Positions 1 to 13,500 of a stretch of DNA of 64,000 bases are shown one piece after another. The notes beneath the pieces were generated by a model that was not told where the DNA came from, did not search any database, and saw nothing but the letters and a program-made list of their open reading frames with translations. The stretch is from positions 49,745,239-49,809,238 of the forward strand of contig OV884012.1 of NCBI GenBank assembly GCA_930367205.1. The letters run 5' to 3'. The position numbers were made by a program, and so were the translations under genes. The stretch is from Acanthosoma haemorrhoidale (lineage: Eukaryota > Arthropoda > Insecta > Hemiptera > Acanthosomatidae). Positions within the stretch are counted from its first letter, which is position 1, and the number at the start of each line of letters is the position of its first letter.

Positions 1-1180
1 GATACTAAAATAATAATATCTAATCCTATATGAAAATCTTCAAAATCATCTCTCTCTACAATGAACACATCAACATATTTTTCTATGTCAAAAATGTTTA
101 CTAAACCTTTTGTTTGTGTCACACCATTGACTGTTTTTGAAAATGTCTTATTTACGTCTTCTCTCTTTTTCTTTATCTTAGTTAATTTTTAATTTATTAG
201 AGTCGCTTCCTTTTATTCTAGTTTCATTTTTGTCTCTCTTTTTAAACCAGCATGAAGCTTCTAGATGATACCTGATCCTTTCGTTTAATTGTTCACAGTT
301 ATTGCATGGATTTTTCTCTTGAAATTTTTACTGTAATGTTTTTCCTCTTTCTTTTTTATAAAATTAGTTTTCTTCGCTAGACCATAACATTTTCTAATTT
401 CATGAAATAATCTAGTTAAATTCTCACATTTTTCTTGATCTATCTTATTTCTATCACTAAAGTCTTTGAACTATAATCCATATCTAACAATAATTTCTCT
501 TTTTTCATGGCGTATTCCATCAGTAGACCTTGTTTGTATATTTAGGATATAGCATGCATTCTTGTAATTCATCCTTGTTCTGCAAAAGTTTCTCTTTCCA
601 TTCAGACCATACAGTGTCCATTGTTAATATTGTTATGGTTGCTGAGTGCCAGTCTAAACATGATTTTTCCATAAATAATCTTAATATCTCAATCTTACTA
701 ATGTCTTCATTGATTTCATATCTTCTACATTCTTTCACAAACATCTCTAGCCTCTGTTTAGCATTTGAGTACCTGTGATAAACTTTTCAACCATGAGCTT
801 CTCTGCTATATGTTTTAAATTTAGTTCATTCTCTTTCTTTTGTGTGGATTCAGTCATCTTATCTTTTTTTATTACTTGTTCCAAATATAAATCATCAAAC
901 ACTATATTACCTCTTCTTCATCAAAATACATTGTTTTCATTTTCTATGTTAATGTAATCTACAATGTCTTCTCTTGACCTCTCTGAGTAAAGCTATTTCT
1001 TAGTCTTTTATAAATAACTGCCTTTGACAATTCTTCATGCTCACTCATAAACCTTTTCTCTTATGGCAACACATATTCTGTAAACCTCGATTCACCGAAC
1101 GTAGCAATAATTACAAATATATTACTTCCTTCCTCAACAAGTTGACGTTCAAAGTTTTCACATATTTCGTCAAGGACTGG
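1..1180 (-). pseudogene. LTR-retroelement gag / zinc-knuckle / protease-like fragment
   Basis: Read on the minus strand, several short frames follow each other in the order of a retrotransposon gag to protease. A gag-like core with the motif IEILRLFMEKSCLDW lies near 655-700. A Cys-His box, C-X2-C-X9-H-X4-C (begins CNNC, ends SCWF), lies at about 250-306. A segment at the very edge (3-75) contains HIGLDIII, resembling the end of a retropepsin domain. The order and the CCHC box are seen directly; assignment to a Ty3/gypsy-like insect family is from memory of that gag type. The frame is broken by several stops and shifts, so the copy is dead. Reverse transcriptase would lie to the left, outside the window. 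Start of the element is not resolved; homology fades before 1180. Confidence 0.6.
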
Positions 1181-1779
1181 AAATGACAAGGCTTCCAACG
1201 AGGATCATTTCTAGCTTTCGAGTTGGCAATTTATTAGAGGACTTCTCCAATTTTTTGTATAAATTTTTGTGTGATTATTCCAAGAGTATATTAGAACGCT
1301 TACATAAATACAAACATCTTAAATTACATCGTCCTCCGCATAACTCACAAACCAAGACCCTGAGACGAGAATGCACATACTGTAAAAAATATCTAAGGAC
1401 CTATCTTTGTTGTAATTTCTTTATTTTTATTTGTATCAATGAAGGTGGTTTAAGAGAATAAACCAAGGTGTGTTGACCGGTGCAACGATCTTAGCTGCAT
1501 CGAAATATACACCAGCAATGGATGGGGAAACCTTGTTTTGGATAATGATCTCAGGTAGTGGAAAGAAAAGACTTTAGAAGATTATAATTACAAAAAATCA
1601 ATACAAGTGTCATTAACACTGTATTCTCTACTCTTTGGCGTCCTCGAATGAGTGGAACATCACATTCTACTGATATGAGTGCTGGAAGTTCTGTACATTG
1701 ATCTGTCACACATACAACAATGGATTCCCAGTTAGCGGAGAACAGTGGCCGGACTAACAGCAGTAGCAACAACATTTCT
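1181..1779. other. AT-rich stretch, nothing recognised
   Basis: No frame with protein-like character and no repeat shared with the rest of the window was found here. It may include the 5' part of the retroelement to the left. Confidence 0.4.
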
Positions 1780-2440
1780 ATTTACATCAATTACCATAAT
1801 CGCTGCCGGATTGCCGAAATGACCCCATGATGGAGTTAAGAGCCCAAGTGCGCGTAGCCCGCCATTGATCGGGGTCTGCACTGATTGCAGTGGGGGTAGG
1901 GGACGCAGGTGCATTCTTCCCCCAGGTTCCACACCTAAGCTAATTAATTACCTTTGCATTTAATTTAAACTTATCCAGTTAGAGATGGAACCCTGACGGA
2001 GTAGTGCACACCCTTAGGCCACACTTGGGGGGGGGGAGAATATTAAATTACCGTCTCGCCGCTAAACGAGATTGTCTTAGGCGAGTGAATGAGCGGCCAT
2101 TGTTTCTCACATATGTGCAACGGCCTAATTGTTCTGAGCGACGGCACAAAGCGGCCCCACCGGCCTTTTGTCTCTCCGCTTAGGAATTTGATTTAAACTG
2201 GATTCCGAGGGACCTCTTGCGGCTTCAGTTCTATTAGGGCGGCTCCGCTCTCATGTTTATTGTGTAATTCCTCTTCTCTGGAGGGCCTCCTCTTAATGCG
2301 ATGAGCCCTTCAAGCGCCCTTATTCCGTTGTTCATAGATGTAAATGTAGAGAGTGCTCGTCATTTGTTGTATCACAGTCTCAGCCGATCAATCATGTCAC
2401 ACTAACAAGGAGAGGCTGGGATCTTTCGTTGACCTAGTGC
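1780..2440. promoter_or_regulatory. GC-rich island with homeodomain and SOX-like motifs
   Basis: A sharp rise in GC in otherwise AT-rich DNA. It holds two overlapping TAATTA sites (1941-1950), an octamer-like CTTTGCAT (1952-1959), a SOX-type CATTGTTT (2098-2105) and a palindromic E-box CACATATGTG (2108-2117). No frame is convincing as an exon. The motif content suggests an enhancer or conserved non-coding element. That is inference from composition and motif clustering only. Confidence 0.3.
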
Positions 2441-3839
2441 ACACATACCTACTTGGTGTAATTGTTTTTTATATTTTTAGTAAGTTTTGATTTACACTTT
2501 ATATTTTTGATTGCAGATACATATGGAGTAATGATGCCGAATTGTGCGTATTAAGAAATAAAACGTCTTCTGTCTCTCCTTTAATAATTTATACACGAAG
2601 TTCTGGCCAGAGGTCGTTTGATTGCCAAGCTGGGCTGTGCTATAGTCACCATCAATCGAACTCTTGAGAATGACGGCATAGTGCGTCGAAAACGTTCGGG
2701 AAGAAGTGAATAAAGCTTTGGAGGGATTGGAGGTGTCTTTCATGTGTATATGTTTATATTTTATTATAACTTATTATATTTTTTTAATATTTAGATTATA
2801 CACTATAAACTTTAGTGGGGGCTGATTATGTACCCTTACTAATCCATTTTAAGTGTGTTTTGAAAGGATATGGTCCCAGGGCAGTAAAGATATTATAACA
2901 TATAATTATTATTGTTCCAATAAATTGTTTTTAGGCGATAGCAGGTCGAAAAATATCGTCATACATTTCTGGCACCAAGATTTTTTTTTTTTTATTTAAA
3001 AAACAGATTACTTATTATAGTTTCAGTCTTGCTCTGTGTGTAAAATAAGGTTTTCTTTCATACATCCTCCAAGTTGTTTTTCCTACGTTGAAAATGAAAA
3101 CAAATATGCTAGATTGTTGTCAACTAGCATAATCAGGAGACAGTAAAAGTAAAGTAAGTAAAACAAAAGTTCGTATTCCTTTTCAACGGCCCTTAACAAC
3201 TCATTGATTCTATTTTTTGTGCCGATTGAGCGTATAGACTTGCTTCACGGGTGAATCAACATTTGTTAGTCACTTTCTTTACATCGGTTAGGGAGGCAGT
3301 CGAGGCAGGAACGCTCTAGTTTTAAGTTAGTATGTAAGATTAGTTTTAAGATAGTTTGTAAGGTCCCCATTGTAATCCGAAGGAGAACCCTATCATCTAG
3401 TCCTGTTGTATTTATATAAATTTGTATCTTTAAAAAGATTATGCTATCTTTTAGCATAATAACTCCTTAAAATGCATATACATGCAGTAAAAGGAGCCGT
3501 CCACTGCTTGATTATAATTAAATTGCAAAAATAAATAAGTTAGGGGTTAAGGCGAGGGAAAAATCGTTTAGGGGAAAGAATATATAAAATTTTAAATTTC
3601 AGTTTGACTGTATCATATTTAAGACCAAAGCAAATTTACCGACGTTAGAATTTTCGCTACTATGAACAGTTCAAAGGACTTTCTTTACATGTGGAGTTTT
3701 TTTGGAGTTTCAAGTCGTTGGCTGATATTATCGTTCTCTGGCATGGTGATATTTACCTACACCCTGGAAAAAAGTAAGCTGTAACGACCCTTCCAAAAAA
3801 AAGTATCTCGACTGTCTGTTTATTGATCTTGGATTGGAA
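2441..3839. other. AT-rich stretch with a possible LINE-A relic
   Basis: Mostly featureless. Around 3318-3360 a short run (GTTAGTATGTAAGATTAG) resembles the 3' untranslated region of LINE family A. A small hairpin with TTATGCTA / TAGCATAA arms lies near 3437-3462. Neither supports a gene. Confidence 0.3.
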
Positions 3840-4040
3840 GGTGAAAGACCCCCCCCCCCTCTTTGTGGCAAAGCCAAAGCGGGATAAAAATTTCATCTGT
3901 GAGTAGCTAAGTCCCCCGAATGGGAAAAGCGACATCTGTGCGACCGCCACCCGGACTGACAAGGCACCTCCATTACTGGCACAATTAGTACTTCCCAACC
4001 ACTCAACGGCTTCGTTGTTTTTAAAGCAAGCAATCGGAGG
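3840..4040. promoter_or_regulatory. Small GC-rich island
   Basis: A GC-rich block with a poly-C run at its left side, followed by AT-rich DNA on both sides. The 81-codon minus frame crossing it has no recognisable domain. Possible regulatory element; weak evidence. Confidence 0.2.
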
Positions 4041-5214
4041 ACCGGCTGTATTTATCTTTGTAGTTTTTTAAAACCCTCTCAGCGACATAAAACAAAATGG
4101 ATGACATTGGGTACAAACACTCCACGACGTCCTGGCTCTACTACTCTAATATTTCTGACATTAACGTAAGCCGTTAGGACGTCGATCTTCCAATGGTGTA
4201 CCTAGAGCTTTTGCCACCTGGGGTGGTCCCTAATTCCCTACACTTTCAATCAAAATCAAGAGTGGTTATTTACAATTACGGGAAAAATACATTGATTCTT
4301 TTGCTTTACGCAGATTATTCACATAATCATAAAATATTTTTATTTGTTTATTTTTCTTGTATGTATATTATAAAGTCTTAAATGACTTGTTAAAATTTAA
4401 AGCATGTGTTGTTTTTCTAAGGACAATATCGTTATATCTCGATTTCACCACCAGGTGACGTATCTTTATGAGTCGTTTTGTCGACAATTTCAAATTTACG
4501 GCAACTGTGTTATTTTTTTTCACTAATGAAATACGAATTTTTTTTTAAACTGAATACTTATCATTGATTCTCTTAATTATGCCATTAGTATATTATTTAC
4601 AATTTTATTATTTAGACAAGCCAATAAGAAATATGCCATTAGGACTGCCCTAGTCATTTGCACAAGGTAAATAAATGGGATCATAACCATCCTGTAAAAT
4701 ATTGTATTATCATTAAATTACAGCAATTAAAATAAAACCTCTACCAGTCAATGGAGTCAACTTTCCCTGGATGTTGAGAGAATCGAACAAATAGCACCCA
4801 TTTCTATTTCCATGTTCTCGACTGCGTCGATCAATATGTGTAGGTTCTAGCTTCTTCTTGGTGGTTAGAATTTCCGTCTAATGTGTTCCTGACATTTAAT
4901 ATTGAGGTTTCACAGTTCCCACTGGATAAGTGATAAATAACTGATCAATTCCTTGACTTATTATTATATTCAAAAGATCGCTAGGTTACTATTCCATGGA
5001 TCAACTAGTTTATTCATTAATTCAATAAGCTCTAAAGTAATTTCTTTCCATTCGGGCTCAATGTTCCTTGTTTTATTGCGGATATTTAAAGATAAATGAG
5101 CCAAAATAACTTCCTGAAGTGAAAACCATGAGGATTATTATGAATAAAGAGCACATGTCCGCAGTACAAGGCATGAATACAGCATTCGGCTAGGGGAAGC
5201 TCGTGCCAATAAGG
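4041..5214. other. AT-rich stretch, nothing recognised
   Basis: No shared repeat, no domain-like frame and no clear structure was seen. Confidence 0.4.
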
Positions 5215-5500
5215 GCAAATCGCCGCCAGTGAATCCACCATTTGCATAATGTACCACCGGCATATGGTCAGGATATCTGGGATCCAACAAATGTTTTCAG
5301 CAGGATACGCTGGTGGGTTGCAGGACCAGGAGCCCTCCAGGTCCCATCCTGCGCGCTCCATAACATCTCTCTCCCCCCACCTGCGCACTTTTTATATACC
5401 GCTCGACGTTGGGGTAGTGAAATATTCACGCTCCTAGAAGGGGTGGCTGCCGGCGAAGATACCGAGAGCGGCTACTCTTAAGACGCACCCCTTCGATATG
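5215..5500. promoter_or_regulatory. GC-rich island with perfect octamer
   Basis: Contains the POU octamer ATTTGCAT at 5240-5247 followed by AAT, a CATATG E-box and several GC-rich blocks. The overlapping open frames on both strands have no recognised domain and look like by-products of high GC. Candidate enhancer by motif content only. Confidence 0.3.
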
Positions 5501-6773
5501 GAGGAAAACTATAAAAAAAAAGGAGTAAAATACAATTTTTAATATTCTGACTTCTAGAATAGATAGGTTTCTGCACTTCGGTGGCAACACTTCCCTGTAG
5601 TTTTGAACCTATAATAAGTAAATCATGAAGTTTTCATTAAAAATGCTAGGCCATTAACATTCTAGGTGCAAGTTCCCCTTACCTGTAAATATTTAGTACT
5701 AATACTTACCACTTTTAGCAGTAGTTTAAAACAAATTCCAATAGTATGCATTATGCTTACTATGGAAGTAAAAAAGTTTATTTAAGTCCAAAATACATTA
5801 CCTTCGAACAAATATATCTATATATAAATTTACTGCGATGCTGGTCATAAAAATAATTTCATTCAAGAGGAAATGTTTGAACATTAATTAAAAAAATAAA
5901 TACAACTATATAAATTAACAATTAACTATATATAATTAAGTTGTCTCAAGTCGAAGCTCAGAAGCTACTTATGATTTGGTGATTTCCCCGAGGCCAGGAA
6001 ACCATTATACACAGTAACAAATAAAAACTACAAACTTTGCTATTCCATAAATTGAAATTGAGAAAACGAACCATTGAAATTGCCTTTTGCCGAGACCGTA
6101 AATGACCAACCTATAAAATTAAGTATTTCTAATTGTCAATAGGGAGTAGCACTATTTAATAGAGATATAAGTATTTTTGAGAAAAAAACCCATTCAAGAG
6201 CTTTTAATGAAATTAAAAATTTAACGACAAATCAATACACTGATTTTTTTATCTTATAGTATTCGATTTTAAATAAAATCAATAATTTATTAGTTCATGA
6301 AGAAGAGTAAACTGCAAGAATAAATCATATTGAGATTTAAGTTTTTTCTTATATCATATGAGTTTATTATATCAATGTTTAAAAAACAAACATGTGCATA
6401 TTAAAAAACACAAATAATTTCAATGTTTAAACTTTGATCAGACAACAAGAATCGATAAAATTAAAATATTCACAAATCATCCCAATTTTCTCAAAGTTTA
6501 TAATTGGCTAATTTACGAATCATAGTGATAGTAAAATAATTACGATTTTAACAACCTTGTCAAATGTTAAAGGCACATTCAAAAGAGCTGTCAGCTATAT
6601 CTAGATATTTTCCGTGAAAATCAATGTTGATTGAGGATTCTATTTGATTGAAATTTTATGGCCAGACTTGATTTTCATTTTTTTTTTCAATTTACATTCT
6701 CCGTCAATTCCAATTAATGCACACAGACGTTACAACCCCTTTATTAGAATGCTGATTGATAGATTGAAACTGG
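5501..6773. other. AT-rich stretch, nothing recognised
   Basis: Very AT-rich, with many stops in all frames. Nothing supported. Confidence 0.45.
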
Positions 6774-7035
6774 TATCGGGGAAAAGTTGGGTTAAGAATT
6801 AGTATGTAAGTTAGTTTTAAGTTTGATCAAAAAAGTGAGCCCCATCACCTTTATTAGTCAGTTTAGTCCAGTCACGTATAATGTGTATCATTATAATTAT
6901 TCATTATATAATTTTTATAAAATAACAAAACCTGTATATAATGTAGCGATCCTACAGGAAATATAAATATAATTTGTAAATAGATTCGTCTGAGGATCTA
7001 TAATTATCTGTAAATTTAAAGGGGCTATGAAAAAA
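6774..7035 (+). mobile_element. LINE family A, 3' UTR fragment
   Basis: Matches the 3' untranslated region found in the other family A copies, from TCGGGGAAAA to the terminal AAAGGGGCTATGA followed by a short A run. It is strongly 5'-truncated and contains no coding sequence. Orientation is set by the 3' A tail. I could not find a convincing target-site duplication. Copies at about 14.0, 35.5, 22.1 (minus), 17.9 (minus) and 25.7 kb (minus) define the family. Confidence 0.8.
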
Positions 7036-7899
7036 TTCAGAATTTCAACCTTAAAAATATTTGATAAGCTGGTCAACTTTCTTAACGAAACTCACGTCAT
7101 GTATCCATACTTTGTTCCATATTTTGAAGAAGGATGTCTTGTTGATTTTGAACAGGTTTCATCAAGAGTAAAACAAAGAAGTCTTTCTGTTCTAGGTTTG
7201 AAAAAAAACTTTCTTTTTAAACTGATTATCATAGCTTTATCCATGGGCTGATTACATTAGCTGCCACATAGTAGAAGAAAATTTCATCGTCGTCTGTTTT
7301 TAAAATACATTCAAATAGCGCATTGTACAGTTAAATAAGAATATTACGACTAACTCCGTTCTCGCATTGATATTCGTGGACAAATGAAACAGGTTTCTGT
7401 TTGTACTAGAACAATTTGTAATAGAAGAAACCTCGGAGGATCAAGTACGGATAATCGAGGTCATACTGTATTTAACCTACAAACGTGTGTAGTCTAATTC
7501 ACATTTACGCATTCGAAATTAGTTGTAATCACAGTCTAGGATTTATAAGTTGCCATAGTTATTTTTATACAAGATTATATTTATACACTTACCGTGGGTT
7601 TTGTTTCCGAACAGAAATGTGCAGCTTACTGGAAAAAAATAAAATAGCATTAAAGTCTAACCTGTCCTGAATATTGTACTACTCGTCAACTGTACACACA
7701 CAAGTTAATTGATCTTCGAGAATTGTTGCTATGATGTATAGTGTAACATGTCCTTTCTTGAACTTAACAATACTATAAACATGGTCATTAAGGTTCATCG
7801 GCCTTAGAATACGTATCTATAAATTGCTGACTGACTTATTCTTCATTTTCGGAGCTAGATGACAAACTTCTTCACTTGGTGCCTTATTGCTCAAACTTC
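7036..7899. other. AT-rich stretch, nothing recognised
   Basis: A 74-codon frame starts inside the A tail at 7027 and runs to 7251. It has no recognisable domain and its start belongs to the LINE tail, so it is not called a gene. Confidence 0.35.
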
Positions 7900-8340
7900 C
7901 TAAATTTTTGGGTACTTGTGCAGTATTCAGGGCCAGGATCCATGTTTTTCGTAGATTGCAGTTAATGGGGCTATGGGACTAAAGCCTAATGCCCACCACA
8001 TCCCAGTACCTTACCCTTATCTACTGTTTGCATACAAAGTGGAACGAGTAGGTGTCACCCCTCGACACCCCTCTTCAAAAACAACCGCTAATTTACCGGC
8101 GTACCCTTCCGCCGCCATCCTATGCATTTATTTTTCACCACGTTGAGCATTTCCGCCCCTGTTTTCCGTTCTCTCCGTGCCCCCCCCCCCACGATTATTC
8201 CAATAAGACAAATTGTCTCTTTGCGGTGTCTGCTAAGAAGGAAGGGGAGTAGTCCCCTCCAAGTGGGTGTATCACTGTGTCGAGGCCACTAAGTGTATTA
8301 GCTTTCATCCAATATGTGCAGTCTTGTATTAGGCTTGAAA
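7900..8340. promoter_or_regulatory. GC-rich island with C tract
   Basis: A GC-rich block in AT-rich DNA, with GCTAATTTACC, GCATTTATTTTTC and a GACAAATTGTC palindrome among poly-C and CT-rich pieces. No coding evidence. Candidate non-coding element. Confidence 0.25.
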
Positions 8341-10194
8341 TGTCATTCAGCCCTGCAGGGATGGGTATATAAATTTTATATGATCCACAAATTAGATTGT
8401 GGGCCCTTCAATTGAATTGTCAGAAGTAAAAAGAAGGAACCACAGATGCAATTGTTACAAATATATTTTAAGGGAATCTTAAATATAATATTTTTGGGGA
8501 AAAAAGTATCAACTTTTTTGCTTTAAAAACTAAAAGAATCGAATTAATTGTACAAGTTGTTAACCAATAAGCAACTAATGAATTGGTGTTATACATACAC
8601 CCTCTTCTCTATCTCTCTCTCGCTTTCTGTGGCCAAGCAGTCCCTTATCCAGCTAGCCAGGAGTGACTTCTGGGGCTAGGGTTGAAATCGCTCCGTCTTA
8701 GCAGCTGCACCACAGACAAGGCTGGTTCATCTCCAATCAAGAATTTAGTCATCGTTTGTCTTCATTCGACATTCCACAAAGAAGATTCGTACAATGTTAT
8801 GCTAATCTAAGATTTATTTATCCATGTACACGTCATTGAAACCGTTCTATGTATTTACATATAATTACTCTTTTATGAACATTTATTTGTGTATTATTAA
8901 AACAAACACCAGTACACAAAGATGTATGGATTGGTGTAAGTATGCCATTTGCAAAACTACAACTCTTATATCAGGGAATATCTCCTAAGATTATTAAAAG
9001 AGTTATAAAATAGGAATAGTTCAATATTATATATGTGTGTTTGTGTGCATGTAGATGTATGTGTAAGTAAATATGTATTAAATATTTAAATATAAGTAGT
9101 ATAGTTGATTTAAGAATTTAAGAAAATAAGATACGAAGATATTTGTGTTTGTGTATCTATGGGTAAGTAAGCAGTGGTGAATGTAAATTATACAATAATT
9201 CAAAGAAAGTCTTTGGCAAAAATAAAGGAATTCTATTTCTGTTGTTGAGCTTATTTTATTTAACTGCTAAAATTGTAATCTAACCTTTATATGAATTTAA
9301 TTATATTTTATATTTAACTCATATTTTAGCCAGCTGTATGTGCTGCTAGGGGAGGAATCGTTTTTTATTTTTTATTATAAATAAAAACGATGCAATAATA
9401 CAAAGGTTGGACTTTATAAAATTAATCGGCTTACCTAAGTGTGATGCTTCGGCTTAATCTTCTGCATGTAGTAATCATTTCATAGAACAATGTTTGGGAA
9501 GCAACGAGCTGATTATTGGAACCCAAGGATACCTGTACATTCTCTATAGAGATGATTTCAACCAAAAACTCGCCTCATTAAAAGGAACCTAACTCTTCAT
9601 AAATCAATTTAATTTGATCATAAACATATCATTACCATGTATGTGAAGAATGAGCAGAATAAGAAATCTTTATTTATAATTTGATTTACAGTTCAGTTAC
9701 TAGATTGTTTTAACATGTTCAGGCATCCTTCCTTGGCACCCTTAATGCGAATCAATTAAAAGAAAATGTTTACAAATTAAGTAATATATATTTACTTATA
9801 TATTAGGTAGAATAAAAATGTTTGCAATATAATACAAATATTTACAATCTAAATTAGAATGAGCTTTAAGGTAATCGTAATAACGTTAGATGCAACATTT
9901 GTTTAGCGACATATGCTTTTGTCCTTCTGTGAATGTATTTTTGACAGAATTTTTGTTTACAATATATATGACTGTGGCCTAAGCACCAGTAGTTTTAGTT
10001 ATTATTCCCATTCCATCTGACTAATATTTAAATTAAACTTTATATATGGTAATTTTAAAGTAATTTTAGTTCCTTTATATCATATTTACGTGTGCTCAGC
10101 GTAATTAAAATAACATGTTTGTTGAGAATAATATTCTATTTAAAAACTCATTTCATGAAAAAAGCTAAGTTTATTTCTCAAAGATGAAGTGTAA
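8341..10194. other. AT-rich stretch, nothing recognised
   Basis: A CT-rich patch lies near 8600-8640 and TG-rich, microsatellite-like sequence near 9030-9070. Otherwise nothing was found. Confidence 0.4.
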
Positions 10195-10500
10195 CGAGCC
10201 ACATGGCCGGGACGAGGGCTGGCATTTTTATTGCAATCGCCACGTTTGAGGGTGGCCGGGGTCTGTTGGATGTCGAGGCCCTGGGTAATTATGTAAATTG
10301 TACAATTAGTTTAATGCAACAAGGGTGTCGCGGTCCGGAGGCTCGGTTCTGCATATCAAAAGAAAACTCAATTTACCTGCAGTGGGAATTAAGTTAGTGG
10401 CCTCCCCCCCCCCCCCCCAGTCATCGCCGCACATCCCGCAGCTCTTGGTTCATTTACCCCCTCATTAGGGGGGATGCTACTTTTTCTTCCTTACTCTCAG
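10195..10500. promoter_or_regulatory. GC-rich island with Cdx-like, C/EBP-like and TCF motifs
   Basis: Holds TTTTATTG (10226-10233) overlapping TTGCAAT (10231-10237), TAATTA-type sites, and ATCAAAAG (10355-10362), which matches TCF/pangolin sites. A C tract of about 15 bases lies near 10406. The 64-codon plus frame has no recognised domain. Candidate enhancer by motif content. Confidence 0.3.
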
Positions 10501-13500
10501 CAGAAGGGAGATTCCTTATTCATCAAAATGTTTTACAGTTGATGACCTCATGATGTCAATCCAGGTTTATTGAGTAAGCCATCTCCTATCAACTTGTAAA
10601 GAATTCATATGGTATTCACAAACAAACAAAAAAAAATTAAGCATTAATTGATTAATGAAAGTAGTATGTGTTAACAAATCAATTCTGTGTGAGAAATCAA
10701 AATATCACACAACAAATAAACATATTGATGAAAAAAATATATACTTCAACTACAAAAAAATACAATACAAGTAATAACATACAGTACAGAACTGATCCTC
10801 TAGAGTCAATGTTAGGATTTGTATAACTTGGAGTTTTTCCTATCCCTGTTTGGGGACACCACTGTTACCCTCTATAACCGTCTAATTGCTTATTGTTTAC
10901 CTTCCTAAAAGCCACTCTGTCTGCAGGTACGGGCAGCTTACCCGGCTTGGCAAAAATCTGAATAATTACATTAAAAAAATGTGTATATGATAGTAGAAAT
11001 CAATGAATTGTTCCCAAGGTCGCAAGCGTATGTGTGGTCGGTGAGGAGGTGTTGGAATAGAACGGTTTTCAAAATACGTAAGAATGAAGCATGGTGGATA
11101 TTAAGAGGGAGAAAATTCCAGAAAGTGATGTAACGACCAAGAAAGGTTGTTATAATGTTATAAGTATTGTATTTTGTTTTATTTGTTAGCTCTGGCGTCA
11201 GGAAGAAATATATATTCAGTCCATGTAACGTGAAAAGAATAAACGAAATAAAGGCCTTCAGTGTTACATATCTAACCTATAGTAAAACCTAGTCCTCCAC
11301 TCAAAATTTCAAAAAGACAAACGATACTCACGTAATACGTCCAAAAAGAGATGTCTGCTGATTTGTTAAGACTATTTCATCAAAAAATAAATTATTCCCC
11401 GCGGACAGTTCTAAAAATCACTAAGAAGTAGTCATGGAATAAAACTTTAAAAAATATTTTGTAGGGCATGTAACGTTATTATATTGAAAACATGTTTTAG
11501 ATAGGCCTCTAAAATACAAATAAAATCCTGAATTAACTAAAACCTCTGTCAATATACGTTTACTATCCCTTCCTGCGTCAATTACAAACGACTTTGGGAT
11601 AACAGAATATATTATGAACCCTACGAAAAGGAAAAAAAAAATCATAAATATATATTTAAGGGGAAAAACCGAGGGAAGAGGAGACACGGGACTGAAAGAA
11701 TATTCCAATTAGCATAAGAGTGGACTCCTCCACCCGGCCTCTCTTTAAAGCTCCATTTTTATTCATAGCACAGGTGGCGTTTGCGGCACAGCTTTTTATA
11801 GCAAATTTAAAAAAGATAACATTAAATATAAATGTGCATTTTGAGTTAAGAAACTTTTGAAAACAGCCTGTGTACGGATAACGATTTTTTTCCTTCCAGC
11901 CCATGCTAAATTTTATTTTATTATTTTGGGACCTTATTAAATTTATATTCTCGAAACTTTAGCTCATGAAAATTATTAAGGATAAATATAATAAATATTT
12001 AAGTGCAAAAAAGGTTTGTTTTATAATATGATTATTATGCAGGGTGGAACCCAGGTAAATTATTATGTTTGAAGGATGTACTTTACTGGCAACAAAAACT
12101 CGTTGTTTTTTATTAAACTCTTAATTTTCCTATATATTTCTAAATGGTCTCAGCCTGCTATCATGGGAGTATCCTAACCCAAATTTAATTTACGATAGTG
12201 GATTCCCGTCGAAAAACGTGAGTTATCGCTTTTCTTCTGTGGTAAAGTAGTAGATAGTAAAATTGGTCCGAAATTTTATAGATGTATTTCCCTCTTTGGA
12301 GATTGAACCAGAAGTTGACTTGACATATAATTTTGGTTATATATAAATAGTAAAATGAATAAAACCTTCCATAATGACCTTAAAATTCCCTCTATCTAAT
12401 CTAATCTAATCTAAGAGCATTGTTCTACCAGAACAGAATTTATTTCTGACCATCCTCTGGTAAGGTCACATCCCTATCCCTACAACACTTCTTGGACCGG
12501 ATGTGGATCCATGTTCCTTTGTAAATATTTAGTTCCTAGGAGTTCTGGCCCTGGTCTGTTTTTCCCTTCATGTCCTGAGAGTACGCGGCTCTCTCATGCT
12601 TTCCCTAAGCTTCTACCATGAAGTTGCGGGAGCGTGGAGGTCTCCCTCAACATAATTTGTCTCCTCCTTATCTTTAGCCGGGAAGTTGATAAATCCTCGG
12701 GTGAATTAGAGGTTTATAAAAAAAAAGTGTAGTTCAAAACGTGAATGATGCCGATTACGCGCTGGTTAAAAATTGAGGGGAATCAGGGGAATAAAGGAAA
12801 TAAACGTTCTTATAATACACTTGTAGTTAGTTTACAATTAATTTTTTATATAAAATTTCCACTTTTATTTTCGTACGTTGATCGCAGATATCAGCTAACA
12901 GCAAATATCGAAGCCGTTTGCGTTTAAAATGTCGTTTTGGGGTTTTCGGTGGTGCCTAAGTTGATTAAAAATGTACGTGGGTTTAGATATCCAATGTGTC
13001 TGTTATCTGTTTATCTCAGTACAATTCAATTAACAACATAGTGAATGTTTCTGTATTGCTAGAATTGTTATAAAGTCCATTTGGTTATTGTTGTAAGATT
13101 ATCAGCTGCAAAGAATAATTACAGCACAGAGTTGGCAGTATTCACCTATGTGTTCAAAGAATCTATATCTAAGAAGCGTTTCTTGTGATATTAATGGAAT
13201 GCCAACAGCGAAAGTTTGGCCAATGGCGAAACAATTTTGGCCAAAATATCACAAATTCTTGGACATTGAATAAAATATATAAATTAATATTTTATGTAGG
13301 CGTAGAAAGCAAATTAATAAAACTTACGGTTCGAAAATAACGCATACAATGCTGACCCATATGTAACTTCTTCTTTACCTCGTCAGGCCAACCAGTGACA
13401 AGTGCGATTATTTACACTTGACCGTTCATTACATTATCGTTAAGTAGCTTAGTACTTAACTGCAGAACTGCCGGAACGACTCGAAGGAATAAAGCAAGAT

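Noticed and set aside
12394..12413. TCTAA repeats as a telomere-like array
   Set aside because: The arthropod telomere unit is TTAGG/CCTAA; this is TTAGA/TCTAA, with only about four units.
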